Assembly (NCBI GenBank): GCA_015662385.1
Contig: DQUH01000057.1
Location: forward strand, 1 to 14,651
Origin: Methanobacteriota archaeon
GTDB taxonomy: Archaea > Iainarchaeota > Iainarchaeia > JAADDC01
Direction: 5' to 3'
DNA: 14,651 nucleotides
Shown here: piece by piece, positions 1 through 6,825 of the stretch
Position numbering within the stretch: the first letter of the stretch is position 1
Layout of the letters: every line of letters starts with the position of its first letter
Notes under the pieces: model-generated
The model's input: the letters and a program-made list of their open reading frames with translations, nothing else
What the model was told of the DNA's origin: nothing
Databases searched by the model: none
Program-made: the position numbers and the translations under genes

Positions 1-849
1 GTGAAGAAAGCTGGCCACGGCGGGACGTTGGATCCTGGGGCCACGGGTGTTCTGCCCGTAGGAGTAAATGCTGGTACGAAGGTCCTTCAGGCTCTGCTCT
101 CCGCAGGAAAGGAGTATGTGTGCATCATGCACCTTCACGGGGACGTACCCGAAGAGAAGATCCGCGAGGTAATCGAAGAATTTACTGGAGACCTGTACCA
201 GCGCCCCCCTGTTAAATCTGCTGTGAGGCGTCGCCTCCGTGTCCGGAAGGTTTATTATATGGATTTGATAGAAGTTGACGGGAGGGACGTAGTCTTCCGC
301 GCCGGTACTTCTGCTGGCACGTATATAAGGAAACTTTGCCACGACATGGGGCTGGCCCTTGGAGTGGGGGCACATATGGCGGAACTCCGGAGGACAAAGG
401 TCGGGGGGTACAGCGAGGACTTTGCCGTTACCCTTCACGACGTCGTTGACGCCTACCACTTTTGGAAAGAAAACGGGCTAGAAGAACCCATCCGCAAGGT
501 GCTCTTGCCGGTAGAATCAGCTGTTGTCCACCTGCCGAAAATAGTGATACGTGATTCTGCAGTGGCTGCGATAACGCACGGCGCCGATCTGGCGGTCCCC
601 GGGATACTTGAAGTACAAGAAGGCATCAAGCCTGGAGATATGGTGGCAATCATGACTAAGAAAGGGGAACTGGTAGCCCTTGCAAAAGCACTCATGGATT
701 CCGAGTCAATGGTGGAGGAAGATAAGGGTTACGCGGCGGACGTGGAGCGCGTTATAATGGATCAAGGCGTTTATCCGCCCATGTGGAAAAAGAAGCAGGA
801 TGCTGGCGGATCAGGATCTGAGAGGGCTGGAAAGATGGAAGCTTTTTAA
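1..849 (+). CDS. cbf5: tRNA/rRNA pseudouridine synthase Cbf5 (TruB family), 5'-truncated by window edge
   Basis: Catalytic subunit of archaeal H/ACA RNPs, which isomerises uridine to pseudouridine in rRNA and tRNA (family knowledge). The frame is open from base 1. The catalytic motif GTLDP is seen at codons 8-12, with the putative catalytic Asp at bases 31-33. A YQRPP motif and the GTYIRKLCHDMG core follow. A C-terminal PUA-like region (about residues 178-240, from HLPKIVIRDSA through KPGDMVAI) binds RNA in this family. Full-length archaeal Cbf5 is about 330-340 residues, so roughly 50-60 N-terminal residues should lie before the window. The GTG at base 1 is therefore an internal Val codon and not a start. 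The gene sits just before rps13. Its stop codon (847-849) lies inside a TATA-like stretch that may serve the next gene. Confidence 0.93.
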   Translation: MKKAGHGGTLDPGATGVLPVGVNAGTKVLQALLSAGKEYVCIMHLHGDVPEEKIREVIEEFTGDLYQRPPVKSAVRRRLRVRKVYYMDLIEVDGRDVVFRAGTSAGTYIRKLCHDMGLALGVGAHMAELRRTKVGGYSEDFAVTLHDVVDAYHFWKENGLEEPIRKVLLPVESAVVHLPKIVIRDSAVAAITHGADLAVPGILEVQEGIKPGDMVAIMTKKGELVALAKALMDSESMVEEDKGYAADVERVIMDQGVYPPMWKKKQDAGGSGSERAGKMEAF

Positions 850-873
850 GTCCTATGCACCCCCCTAAATATA
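841..873 (+). promoter_or_regulatory. Two candidate TATA boxes for the rps13 operon
   Basis: A first TATA-like element, GCTTTTTAAG (841-850), overlaps the cbf5 stop. Transcription from it would start near 872 and give a leader of about 23 bases containing GGTGATC (886-892). A second, TAAATATA (866-873), is centred about 25 bases before the GTG start and would give an almost leaderless mRNA. Both are plausible by position only, and read-through from cbf5 is also possible. Confidence 0.4.
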
Positions 874-894
874 CTGGTTTTCAAGGGTGATCAT

Positions 895-1362
895 GTGGCA
901 GCCAATGTTGAAAGGGGTATCGTCCGCGTGGTGGACGTTGACCTGGATGGGAGGAAACCCCTGCACCGCGCCCTGCTAGGGATAAAAGGCGTGGGGACGA
1001 ACTTTGCGGTAATCGTGGAACGTGTTTTCTCCGAGGAAACCGGCATCGACCCGTCCACGCCCCTCGGCAATATCCCGGAAGATAAAATTCCCCTTCTCGA
1101 AGACATAATCCGCAACCCTTTGGCCCACGGCGTGCCTTCTTGGGCGGTGAACACCCCAAAAGACATGGATACGGGAGAAGACAAACACTATGTGGGTGTT
1201 GACCTGGAAGTGAAAGAAAGGACCATATTGAAGCGGGAGGCAGACATGGGCTCCTACAGGGGTTTGCGCAGGGTCTGGGGCCTGAAAGTTCGCGGGCAGA
1301 GGACTAAATCCAAGGGCAGGAAAAACAAGATAAGTCCAAGGATAAGGAAAAAGAAGAGGTGA
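895..1362 (+). CDS. rps13: 30S ribosomal protein S13 (uS13)
   Basis: Small-subunit head protein that contacts 16S rRNA, the P-site tRNA and the intersubunit bridges. The 155 residues match the archaeal/eukaryal form in length. Seen: the N-terminal block [18 protein letters not shown] (about 17-34), the helix-rich middle, and the C-terminal signature [18 protein letters not shown] (120-137) followed by a Lys/Arg tail. Start is GTG at 895. GGTGATC (886-892) is a textbook Shine-Dalgarno match but is only 2 bases from the GTG, unusually close, so a near-leaderless start from the TATA box at 866 is an alternative. It is the first gene of the eight-gene r-protein/RNAP cluster, and S4 follows after 4 bases. 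Confidence 0.97.
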   Translation: MAANVERGIVRVVDVDLDGRKPLHRALLGIKGVGTNFAVIVERVFSEETGIDPSTPLGNIPEDKIPLLEDIIRNPLAHGVPSWAVNTPKDMDTGEDKHYVGVDLEVKERTILKREADMGSYRGLRRVWGLKVRGQRTKSKGRKNKISPRIRKKKR

Positions 1363-1366
1363 CTGC

Positions 1367-1924
1367 ATGGGAGACCCCAAACGGCAAAAGAGGAAGTTTA
1401 CCCGTCCTTACAAGAGGTGGGATAAGAACAGAATTATTGAAGAGCACGGGCTTATGCGTACGTATGGTCTTAAGAACAAGAAAGAGCTCTGGCGGGCCCG
1501 TGCTGAGCTGAGGAGCATTAGGGCCAACGCCCGTGCGCTTCTGGCAGCTTCGGGAGAGGAAAAAGAGCGCCGTGAAAAGGAACTGCTTTCCCGCCTTTAC
1601 CGTCTAGGCCTTCTACCCAAAGATGCTACCTTGGACGACGTCCTGTCTTTGGACGTGCGGGACATCCTCGAACGCAGGTTGCAGACAATGGTCTGGCGTA
1701 AAGGCTTTGCAAGAACAATTCATCAGGCGAGACAGTTTGTTGTCCACGGCCACGTATATGTGGACGGACGGCGCGTCACGATTCCATCGTACTGGGTCAA
1801 GCGCGACGAAGAGGATAGGATATCGCTGGATCCAGAGGTGCTTGCTGTGGTGCAGGCGCCGCAGCATGCTCCTCAGGCTGTGGAGCAAAAGCTTGCGTCC
1901 GGCCAAGAGGGGGGTAACGGATGA
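1367..1924 (+). CDS. rps4: 30S ribosomal protein S4 (uS4)
   Basis: Primary 16S rRNA-binding protein and assembly initiator in the small-subunit body. It has 185 residues, in the archaeal/eukaryal (S9e-like) range. It begins [19 protein letters not shown], the usual archaeal N-terminus, and lacks the zinc-binding cysteines of some bacterial S4 proteins. The S4 RNA-binding domain spans about 100-145, with [20 protein letters not shown] (115-134) as its core. The last 20 residues are Gln/Ala/Gly-rich and low in complexity. Start ATG at 1367 is 4 bases after the S13 stop. The TGA stop overlaps the ATG of S11 (ATGA), implying translational coupling. Confidence 0.97.
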   Translation: MGDPKRQKRKFTRPYKRWDKNRIIEEHGLMRTYGLKNKKELWRARAELRSIRANARALLAASGEEKERREKELLSRLYRLGLLPKDATLDDVLSLDVRDILERRLQTMVWRKGFARTIHQARQFVVHGHVYVDGRRVTIPSYWVKRDEEDRISLDPEVLAVVQAPQHAPQAVEQKLASGQEGGNG

Positions 1925-2316
1925 AAGCAGGGGGAAACCGGAAAGCAGTGGTCCATATCTACTCTTCCAAAAACAATACCATAGTCCACGCCACGGACGA
2001 AACAGGTGCAGAAACTATCGCCATAGCGTCCGGCGGGATGGTTGTAGATGCAGACAGCAAAAAAGGTACCGCCACGGCAGCAATGAAAGCGATGGAGATC
2101 GTTGCTACTAAATTGAAGGATATGGGTATCCGCCAGGTGATTATAGAGGTGCGCGCCCCCGGAGGTACCAAATCGAAAACCCCTGGACCCGGTGCCCAGG
2201 CAGCCATCCGTGAACTGGCGCGCCACGGTTTGATCCCCGTGGTTATACGGGATGTTACGCCTATCCCGCACGACGGCACCCGTAAGAAGGGCGGCAAAAG
2301 AGGTAGAAGGGTATGA
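1921..2316 (+). CDS. rps11: 30S ribosomal protein S11 (uS11)
   Basis: Platform protein of the small subunit that lines the mRNA exit region with S7 and S18-equivalents. The 131 residues are typical of archaea. Seen: [20 protein letters not shown] near the N-terminus, the central GGMVV block, [22 protein letters not shown], and the conserved C-terminal end in which [16 protein letters not shown] closes the protein. It overlaps S4 upstream and rpoD downstream by 4 bases each (ATGA at 1921 and 2313), so all three are probably translated in a coupled way from one mRNA. No distinct promoter is seen. Confidence 0.97.
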   Translation: MKAGGNRKAVVHIYSSKNNTIVHATDETGAETIAIASGGMVVDADSKKGTATAAMKAMEIVATKLKDMGIRQVIIEVRAPGGTKSKTPGPGAQAAIRELARHGLIPVVIRDVTPIPHDGTRKKGGKRGRRV

Positions 2317-3062
2317 AAGTTGAGATCCTTGAGCGGGATAAGGATTCCATTACTTTTTTGCTCAAGGGCGTCCCCCTATCCTTAGCCAACGCTCTCAGGC
2401 GCGCAGTCATCTCCGAGGTACCCGTTTTTGCAATAGAGGACGTTTATTTTTATGAAAACAATACTTCCATATGGGATGAGTATATTGCCCACCGCCTCGG
2501 CCTTGTGCCTTTGAAAGCGGAATGGGGTACGTACAACAGGGACAGTGAGGTGAAGTTCTATTTAGACAAACAGGGGCCAGGAGTAGTATATTCTGGGGAT
2601 TTACAGCCTGAGACCCCGGGCGTAGAGGTTGTTGACCCAGAAATACCCATAGTTGTGCTCAGGGAAGATCAGGCGCTCCGGTTGGAAGCGGTGGCAAAGG
2701 TAGGGGATGCAAGGGAGCACGCCAAGTGGCAGGCAGGCATTGCATCTTTCCGCCCTGTTGTCCGGGTAGAGATAAAGGACGAACAACTTTTCCGGGAGTT
2801 GCTTCCCGACATCGACCCGGAAGACGTGCGCAGGCAAAACGAACGTCCTCAAGGTGTGGATACTGCGGTTTATAATTTAGTGGACGAGGTACTAGAAGAC
2901 CACCCGGAGGTAGGCGAGATAAAAAAGAAAAAGGATGTGTTCTTGTTTTATGTAGAATCGTACGGGAACCTGCCCGTGGACGTCCTTGTTCGCGCGGCTG
3001 TTAGTGAGCTCTTGCAGCGTCTGGAAATGTTCATGACCAAGGTGGAGGGGAATAAGGCATGA
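2313..3062 (+). CDS. rpoD: DNA-directed RNA polymerase subunit D
   Basis: Archaeal counterpart of bacterial alpha and eukaryotic Rpb3; with subunit L it nucleates RNA polymerase assembly. It has 249 residues. The dimerisation domain contains [21 protein letters not shown] (21-41) and the segment HRLGLVPLK (60-68), and the C-terminal half ends in the helix [19 protein letters not shown]. The inserted D3 region (about 155-195) has no cysteines, and neither does the rest of the protein, so the ferredoxin-like Fe-S clusters found in some archaeal D subunits cannot form. The gene overlaps S11 upstream and L18e downstream by 4 bases each. The symbol rpoD is the archaeal usage, not bacterial sigma-70. 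Confidence 0.96.
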   Translation: MKVEILERDKDSITFLLKGVPLSLANALRRAVISEVPVFAIEDVYFYENNTSIWDEYIAHRLGLVPLKAEWGTYNRDSEVKFYLDKQGPGVVYSGDLQPETPGVEVVDPEIPIVVLREDQALRLEAVAKVGDAREHAKWQAGIASFRPVVRVEIKDEQLFRELLPDIDPEDVRRQNERPQGVDTAVYNLVDEVLEDHPEVGEIKKKKDVFLFYVESYGNLPVDVLVRAAVSELLQRLEMFMTKVEGNKA

Positions 3063-3421
3063 GGCGCACGGGGCCTACAAACACGGTACTCAAGGGGCTC
3101 ATAGTTACCCTTGAAAAGGCATCGAAGAAGGAAGATGCACCCATATGGGCTTATGTGGCGTACGAACTGTCCAGGCCTACCAGGAAACGGATAAACGTAA
3201 ACGTCGGTGAAATCGCCAAATACGCTAGTGACGGCGATACCGTAGTTGTGCCCGGTAAAGTGCTGGGCATAGGCAGGATAGACAAAAAAGTGACCGTTGC
3301 CGCATGGTCCTTTTCCGCGTCTGCTAAGGAGAAAATAGAGGCTGCCGGTGGTCGCGCCGTAGGGATCCTTGACCTGCTGAAAGAAAACCCGAAAGGCAGC
3401 GGCGTGAAAGTAATGAAATAA
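3059..3421 (+). CDS. rpl18e: 50S ribosomal protein L18e (eL18)
   Basis: Archaeal/eukaryotic-specific large-subunit protein with the L15/L18e fold. The 120 residues are the usual archaeal size. Seen: TNTVLKGLIVTLEKASKKEDAPIW at the N-terminus, RPTRKRINVNVGEIAKY in the middle, and the signature VVVPGKVLGIGRIDKKVTVAAWSFSASAKEKIE. It starts at the ATG overlapping the rpoD stop (ATGA). A gap of 15 bases containing GGGGGCG precedes L13. Confidence 0.96.
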   Translation: MRRTGPTNTVLKGLIVTLEKASKKEDAPIWAYVAYELSRPTRKRINVNVGEIAKYASDGDTVVVPGKVLGIGRIDKKVTVAAWSFSASAKEKIEAAGGRAVGILDLLKENPKGSGVKVMK

Positions 3422-3436
3422 AAGGGGGCGTGTTAT

Positions 3437-3850
3437 ATGATCGTGGTGGACGGTAGTGATGCACCAATGGGCCGCCTCGCTTCATACGTTGCCAGGCAGC
3501 TCTTGAAGGGAGAAACAGTCTATGTGGTGAATGCGGAGAAGATGGTCATCTCCGGGGATCCTGACGCTGTATATGAGCGGTACAAATCAAGGATTGACCT
3601 TAAAACCCACAGGAACCCCATTGTCAACTCCCCAAAGTATCCCCGCACGGTCACGGGTATATTCAGACGGTCCGTCAGGGGTATGCTTCCACGTTGGAGG
3701 AAACGCGGGCGCGATGCCCTCCGCCGGCTGAGGGTGTGGAGGGGCGTGCCCGATGAAGTGAAAAACGTAGAGTTGGTGCGCCCGGATTTTAAGCTTCCGC
3801 GGACATATATTCGTCTCGGCGATCTGGCCAAACGTCTCGGAGGTTGGTGA
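3437..3850 (+). CDS. rpl13: 50S ribosomal protein L13 (uL13)
   Basis: Early-assembly large-subunit protein that contacts 23S rRNA. The 137 residues are typical of archaea. Seen: the N-terminal IVVDGSDAPMGRLASYVARQLLKGE (2-26), the block NPIVNSPKYPRTVTGIFRRSVRGMLPR, and GRDALRRLRVWRGVP, which matches the archaeal/eukaryotic L13a form. The start ATG at 3437 is preceded by the G-rich stretch GGGGGCG (3424-3430), a weak Shine-Dalgarno. The TGA stop lies 1 base before the S9 start. Confidence 0.96.
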   Translation: MIVVDGSDAPMGRLASYVARQLLKGETVYVVNAEKMVISGDPDAVYERYKSRIDLKTHRNPIVNSPKYPRTVTGIFRRSVRGMLPRWRKRGRDALRRLRVWRGVPDEVKNVELVRPDFKLPRTYIRLGDLAKRLGGW

Positions 3851-3851
3851 C

Positions 3852-4265
3852 ATGGCCCGGAAAAAGAAACAAGTAATAACGACAAAGGCAAAGAAAAAAC
3901 GTGCCGTAGCGCGTGCAACGCTTTACTATCCAGGTACCGGTAAGCTCCGCATAAACGGATACGTAATCGACGCGTACGCCCAGAATAAATACGTTAGGAT
4001 GATCATAGAGGAGCCCCTACTCCTTGCAGGGGATCTCGCAAAAAAAGTCGACATAGATGTCAACGTCCAGGGCGGCGGATTTATGGGCCAGGCTGTGGCG
4101 GTTCGCGGCGCCATAGCAAAGGGTCTTGTGCAGGTGGACGAGGACCTAAAGGACACGTATCTGCAGTATGATAGGACCCTTTTGGTTGACGATGTCCGCC
4201 GTGTTGAGCCCAAGAAGCCCTTGGGCCGGAAAGCCCGCGCAAAGAAGCAGACGTCTTACAGGTGA
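3852..4265 (+). CDS. rps9: 30S ribosomal protein S9 (uS9)
   Basis: Small-subunit head protein whose C-terminal tail reaches the P-site tRNA anticodon region. The 137 residues match archaeal S9. Seen: KKKRAVARATLYYPGTGKLRING near the N-terminus, GGGFMGQAVAVRGAIAKGLV in the middle, and the C-terminal tail KPLGRKARAKKQTSYR with the conserved terminal Ser-Tyr-Arg. The start follows the L13 stop by 1 base. rpoN begins 6 bases after the S9 stop, as in most archaeal versions of this operon. Confidence 0.97.
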   Translation: MARKKKQVITTKAKKKRAVARATLYYPGTGKLRINGYVIDAYAQNKYVRMIIEEPLLLAGDLAKKVDIDVNVQGGGFMGQAVAVRGAIAKGLVQVDEDLKDTYLQYDRTLLVDDVRRVEPKKPLGRKARAKKQTSYR

Positions 4266-4271
4266 TCTCAT

Positions 4272-4484
4272 ATGCTGCCCCCTGTCCGTTGTTTTACCTG
4301 CGGTAAGCCTGTTGGCGGGCGCATATATAAAGAGTTCAGAGAGCGCGTCGCCAAGGGCGAGGATGCGGAGACTGTGTTCGAGGAGCTCGGCATAAAACGG
4401 TACTGCTGCCGTGCACTGCTCTTTACATCGGAGAACTACTTTGAGGAGATTTTGCCTTACACCACCGTTAAAACAAAGTACTAG
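4272..4484 (+). CDS. rpoN: DNA-directed RNA polymerase subunit N (Rpb10 homologue)
   Basis: Small zinc-binding core subunit of archaeal RNA polymerase, bound to the D-L assembly platform. It has 70 residues. The zinc site is complete: C7-F-T-C10 and the C45-C46 pair in KRYCCR, the arrangement found in Rpb10. Start ATG at 4272 is preceded by GGTGATC (4261-4267), which overlaps the end of S9 and is a good Shine-Dalgarno. It appears to be the last gene of the cluster: rpoK, and in many euryarchaea enolase, would usually follow, but neither is present. A T-rich tract follows from 4503. Confidence 0.96.
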   Translation: MLPPVRCFTCGKPVGGRIYKEFRERVAKGEDAETVFEELGIKRYCCRALLFTSENYFEEILPYTTVKTKY

Positions 4485-4501
4485 GGCTTATTCCCCCCAC
4501 C

Positions 4502-4519
4502 ATTTATTTTTGTTTTGTT
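4502..4519 (+). promoter_or_regulatory. T-rich tract: probable rpoN-operon terminator and/or tRNA-Pro TATA box
   Basis: The sequence ATTTATTTTTGTTTTGTT follows the rpoN stop by 17 bases. Runs of T on the coding strand are how archaeal intrinsic terminators look. The first part (4502-4511) is also centred about 29 bases before the tRNA-Pro 5' end, a suitable spacing for a TATA box. One element may do both jobs. This rests on position and composition only. Confidence 0.45.
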
Positions 4520-4535
4520 GCCCCTGTTTAATCGT

Positions 4536-4611
4536 GGGGCCGTGGTGTAGCCTGGCCTAGCATTCAGGCTTTGGGAGCCTGAGATCCGGGGTTCAAATCC
4601 CCGCGGCCCCA
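4536..4611 (+). tRNA. tRNA-Pro (anticodon TGG)
   Basis: A complete cloverleaf can be folded by hand. The acceptor stem GGGGCCG pairs with CGGCCCC (4604-4610), followed by discriminator A at 4611. The anticodon stem CAGGC/GCCTG carries the loop TTTGGGA, giving anticodon TGG. The T arm is CGGGG-TTCAAAT-CCCCG. No intron is present and CCA is not encoded (ATTCC follows). It lies between rpoN and rps2. Confidence 0.97.
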
Positions 4612-4619
4612 TTCCCGCA

Positions 4620-4630
4620 GCCTTTTTAAC
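4620..4630 (+). promoter_or_regulatory. TATA box for rps2
   Basis: GCCTTTTTAAC begins 8 bases after tRNA-Pro. The core CTTTTTAA (4622-4629) would set transcription to start near 4651, just after a T6 run (4645-4650) that could end the tRNA-Pro transcript. The resulting rps2 leader would be about 53 bases long. Confidence 0.5.
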
Positions 4631-4657
4631 TGTTCCCATAGTTGTTTTTTAGCAAAG

Positions 4658-4687
4658 GGGCGCCATCTGGCGGAGCGCCTGGCGCCC
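4658..4687 (+). promoter_or_regulatory. GC-rich hairpin in the rps2 leader
   Basis: GGGCGCC (4658-4664) can pair fully with GGCGCCC (4681-4687). Inside, GGCG (4669-4672) pairs with CGCC (4676-4679) around a GAG loop, leaving an ATCT bulge on the left and a T on the right. The structure ends 4 bases before the strong Shine-Dalgarno GGAGGTG (4692-4698). It could act in translational control of S2, or simply fold the 5' end. The pairing is visible; the regulation is inference. Confidence 0.5.
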
Positions 4688-4703
4688 AGCAGGAGGTGCT
4701 CAG

Positions 4704-5336
4704 ATGGCTGAAAATGCAAAACAAAAAAGGTCAAAGTCAGACGGCCTGCTGGTGCCCGTGGAACAGTATCTTTCAGCGGGTATCCATATAGGGACGATAT
4801 TCCGCACGGGCTTTATGCGGAAATACATATTTAAGACCCGTCCCGACCGCCTGAACCTCATAGACATACAGAAAATAGATCAAAAGATACGGATGGCTGC
4901 GAAGTTCCTTTCCCATTACGAGCCAGGGGATATTTTAGTTGTAGCCCGTAGGAAATACGCGCAGAACGCTGTTAGCAAGTTTGCGGACGTAATAGGCGCA
5001 AAAGCGGTTGTTGGGCGTTTCATACCCGGTACGTTGACGAACCCCCAGGCGAAGGAGTTCTTGGAACCTTCTGTGGTTGTAGTATCGGACCCCATAGCCG
5101 ACCGTGAAGCTGTCGATGAAGCTGCGAAGGTACGGGTTCCCGTGGTTGCACTGTGCAACACCAACAATACAACGCAGAACATAGATGTGGTGATTCCCTG
5201 TAACAACAGGGGTAAGAAAGCTGTAGCGCTTGTCTACTGGCTCCTTGCCAGGGAATACCTCCTGGACAGGGGTGTTATTAAGGATAGGGAAGAGTTTAAC
5301 GTCCCGTTAGAAGATTTTGAGGGGGTCAAGCATTGA
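4704..5336 (+). CDS. rps2: 30S ribosomal protein S2 (uS2)
   Basis: Small-subunit protein bound late at the head-body junction; the archaeal form matches eukaryotic SA (laminin-receptor precursor). It has 210 residues. Seen: the N-terminal block VPVEQYLSAGIHIGT, RTGFMRKYIFKTRPDRLNLIDI, the middle block GRFIPGTLTNP and the C-terminal signature VPVVALCNTNN, which are characteristic of the archaeal family. Start ATG at 4704 is 5 bases after GGAGGTG, the strongest Shine-Dalgarno in the window. The short N-terminal Lys/Gln-rich extension is normal for this group. The stop overlaps the probable TTG start of the MEMO gene by 4 bases. Confidence 0.97.
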   Translation: MAENAKQKRSKSDGLLVPVEQYLSAGIHIGTIFRTGFMRKYIFKTRPDRLNLIDIQKIDQKIRMAAKFLSHYEPGDILVVARRKYAQNAVSKFADVIGAKAVVGRFIPGTLTNPQAKEFLEPSVVVVSDPIADREAVDEAAKVRVPVVALCNTNNTTQNIDVVIPCNNRGKKAVALVYWLLAREYLLDRGVIKDREEFNVPLEDFEGVKH

Positions 5337-6127
5337 GACGCATGCCGGCTGTTGCCGGGTTGTTTTATCCCTCTTCCCCCGGAGAGCTTCGGTCAATTGT
5401 GCTTGAACTTCTCTCCTCGGTTCCTGAATACCCCCGCAGAGACTATGTAGCGGCGATAGTGCCGCACGCGGGCTATGTATATTCAGGTTCCGTCGCAGCC
5501 CATGCGTACAGGGCCCTTTCGACCGTGCAGCCGGAAGGTGTTGTGGTTGTAGGCCCCAACCACACAGGGCTTGGCGCAGCGGTATCTGTTTGGCCCGACG
5601 GCGAGTGGGTGACCCCCTTGGGGCCTGTGGAAATAGATGCTGCGCTGGCGGAAGAGGTAATCGAAAGATCCGCCTTTGCTGTGGCGGATTACGAAGCCCA
5701 CATCCGCGAACACTCTATAGAGGTGCAGCTCCCTTTTCTCCAGTGCATATACGGCGATTTTGATTTCGTCCCAATTGTTATGGGCTATCAGGAATACGAC
5801 GCGGCGAAGGACATCGCGTCGAGCATCCCCGCCGGCAATCTGTTTATAGCGTCCTCTGATTTTTCACATTACGTTCCTGCGGAGGTTGGCAGGGAGCTGG
5901 ATATGAAGGCAATCGAATACATCCTCAACCTTGACGCAAAAGGGTTTTACTCCTTTGTTGTGAATAACGGCGTTTCTATCTGCGGGGCGGGGCCAATAAT
6001 GGCGGCTATCGAGTTCGCAAGGCTGCTTGGCGCGGAGGCTGAACTCCTGGCGTTTGGGAACAGCGGGGATACAACAGGGGATTACAGCAGTGTTGTTGAC
6101 TACGCAGCTATTGTTTTTTACAGGTAG
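5333..6127 (+). CDS. MEMO family protein (AmmeMemoRadiSam system protein B)
   Basis: Member of the MEMO1 family, which shares the fold of class III non-heme iron dioxygenases; its archaeal function is unknown and the human protein is reported to bind copper or iron. It has 264 residues. Seen: PAVAGLFYP (5-13), VPHAGYVYSG with H45, GPNHTG with H77, EHSIEVQLPF (126-135), SSDFSHY (174-180) and ICGAGPI with C217. H45, H77 and C217 correspond to the metal-site His/His/Cys of human MEMO1. The TTG at 5333 is preferred: GAGGGGGT ends about 6 bases before it and it overlaps the S2 stop (TTGA). ATG at 5342 is the alternative. Downstream of S2 is a common archaeal place for this family. Its usual functional partners, AMMECR1 and a radical SAM protein, are not in the window. 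A T6 run near the stop (about 6114-6119) may help termination. Confidence 0.93.
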   Translation: MRRMPAVAGLFYPSSPGELRSIVLELLSSVPEYPRRDYVAAIVPHAGYVYSGSVAAHAYRALSTVQPEGVVVVGPNHTGLGAAVSVWPDGEWVTPLGPVEIDAALAEEVIERSAFAVADYEAHIREHSIEVQLPFLQCIYGDFDFVPIVMGYQEYDAAKDIASSIPAGNLFIASSDFSHYVPAEVGRELDMKAIEYILNLDAKGFYSFVVNNGVSICGAGPIMAAIEFARLLGAEAELLAFGNSGDTTGDYSSVVDYAAIVFYR

Positions 6128-6136
6128 CAGGATCCG

Positions 6137-6685
6137 CTAGCTTCTACCCTCTTTCCTCTTCTTAATGGCTTTTCTTGCCCCCTCCACGTCGTGAATTGGC
6201 ACGTTTTTCAGAGAATTCAGAACCTTTTCGATATCTTCCCCCTCAACGCCCCTTTCTAACAGCCAGACCACGAACCTGGACAGGTTTCTCGGTTTAGCTG
6301 TTAGCTTCCCCCTCTCAAAGTCAAGGATGTTTATTTTCTTACCGTCCCCCCCTATCACCACGTGGTGCTGTGGGTGGCGGAGCTCTTTGTGTTCTATGCC
6401 TGCCCTTGACAGTACCGCTACAGTTCTTAACACGTCGGGCCACACGCGTTTGAGGTCCGCTTTTGCGAGCAGAACCCCCGTGGCTGTTTTCCTAACCATC
6501 ACTGGACCACAGAGGACAGGGATCTCAGAAACTCCGTGGAGAAACGCGCGCCACGTGAGCAAGAACTCCCAAAAGATTTTTCTAAGATTCCAATCTTTCC
6601 TGTACTTCAACACAACAAAGGGTGTGATTATCACTATGTTTCTCTTGTTTCTTTTAACCAATGCTCCCCGGCTCATGCCCCGCAC
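6137..6685 (-). CDS. Predicted Ser/Thr protein kinase-like protein (COG2112-like)
   Basis: A small single-domain protein of 182 residues that keeps the catalytic half of a protein-kinase fold. Seen: FVVLKYRKD near residues 23-31 (possible nucleotide-binding Lys), GIEHKELRHPQHHVVI (96-111) as the catalytic-loop block, and NILDFERGK (119-127) as the metal-binding DFG-like block. This pattern, HxEL-P--H-(V/I) followed by DFE, is that of the archaeal predicted kinases grouped as COG2112, related to RIO and LPS-type kinases. The classical Gly-rich loop is not evident. Start is GTG at 6685; ATG at 6676 is equally possible. It begins 17 bases downstream of tRNA-His on the same strand and may share its promoter, and it converges on the MEMO gene with only 9 bases between stops. 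Substrate unknown; activity is inferred. Confidence 0.75.
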   Translation of the reverse strand: MRGMSRGALVKRNKRNIVIITPFVVLKYRKDWNLRKIFWEFLLTWRAFLHGVSEIPVLCGPVMVRKTATGVLLAKADLKRVWPDVLRTVAVLSRAGIEHKELRHPQHHVVIGGDGKKINILDFERGKLTAKPRNLSRFVVWLLERGVEGEDIEKVLNSLKNVPIHDVEGARKAIKKRKEGRS

Positions 6686-6702
6686 TGCTCAAACCGTTTA
6701 AG

Positions 6703-6777
6703 GGTCGGGGCCGGGATTTGAACCCGGGCTACGGGATCCACAGTCCCGTGTGCTAACCAGGCTACACCACCCCGACC
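6703..6777 (-). tRNA. tRNA-His (anticodon GTG) with encoded G-1
   Basis: On the minus strand GTCGGGG (6776-6770) pairs with CCCCGAC (6710-6704). The anticodon stem CGGGA/TCCCG encloses CTGTGGA, giving anticodon GTG. The T arm is CCGGG-TTCAAAT-CCCGG. An extra G at 6777 can pair with discriminator C73 at 6703, the G-1:C73 pair that marks tRNA-His for its synthetase. The G is encoded in the genome. There is no intron and CCA is not encoded. Confidence 0.97.
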
Positions 6778-6799
6778 ACAGTAATAGTTATGTACCTGC

Positions 6800-6825
6800 G
6801 TTTAATTTAAATGGGTTATTTAAAA
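6800..6825. promoter_or_regulatory. Divergent TATA boxes for tRNA-His (minus) and the PHP gene (plus)
   Basis: TTTAATTTAAAT (6801-6812) is centred about 28 bases from the tRNA-His 5' end on the minus strand. TTATTTAAAA (6816-6825) is centred about 30 bases before the GTG at 6850 on the plus strand. The two AT-rich boxes are almost adjacent, so the two transcription units may compete for or share factors. Inference from position. Confidence 0.5.

Noticed and set aside
1..3. GTG at the first base as a start codon for the Cbf5 gene.
   Set aside because: The first residues already run into the catalytic GTLDP motif, and known Cbf5 proteins have about 50-60 residues before this point. The gene is cut by the window edge.
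4543..4556. Repeat of about 14 bases shared with the region near 6757-6770.
   Set aside because: It is the D-arm region common to tRNA-Pro and tRNA-His and not a mobile or regulatory repeat.
4501..4700. Possible small gene such as rpoK between rpoN and rps2.
   Set aside because: The stretch holds tRNA-Pro, T-rich tracts, a TATA box and the rps2 leader; no frame shows RpoK-like sequence.
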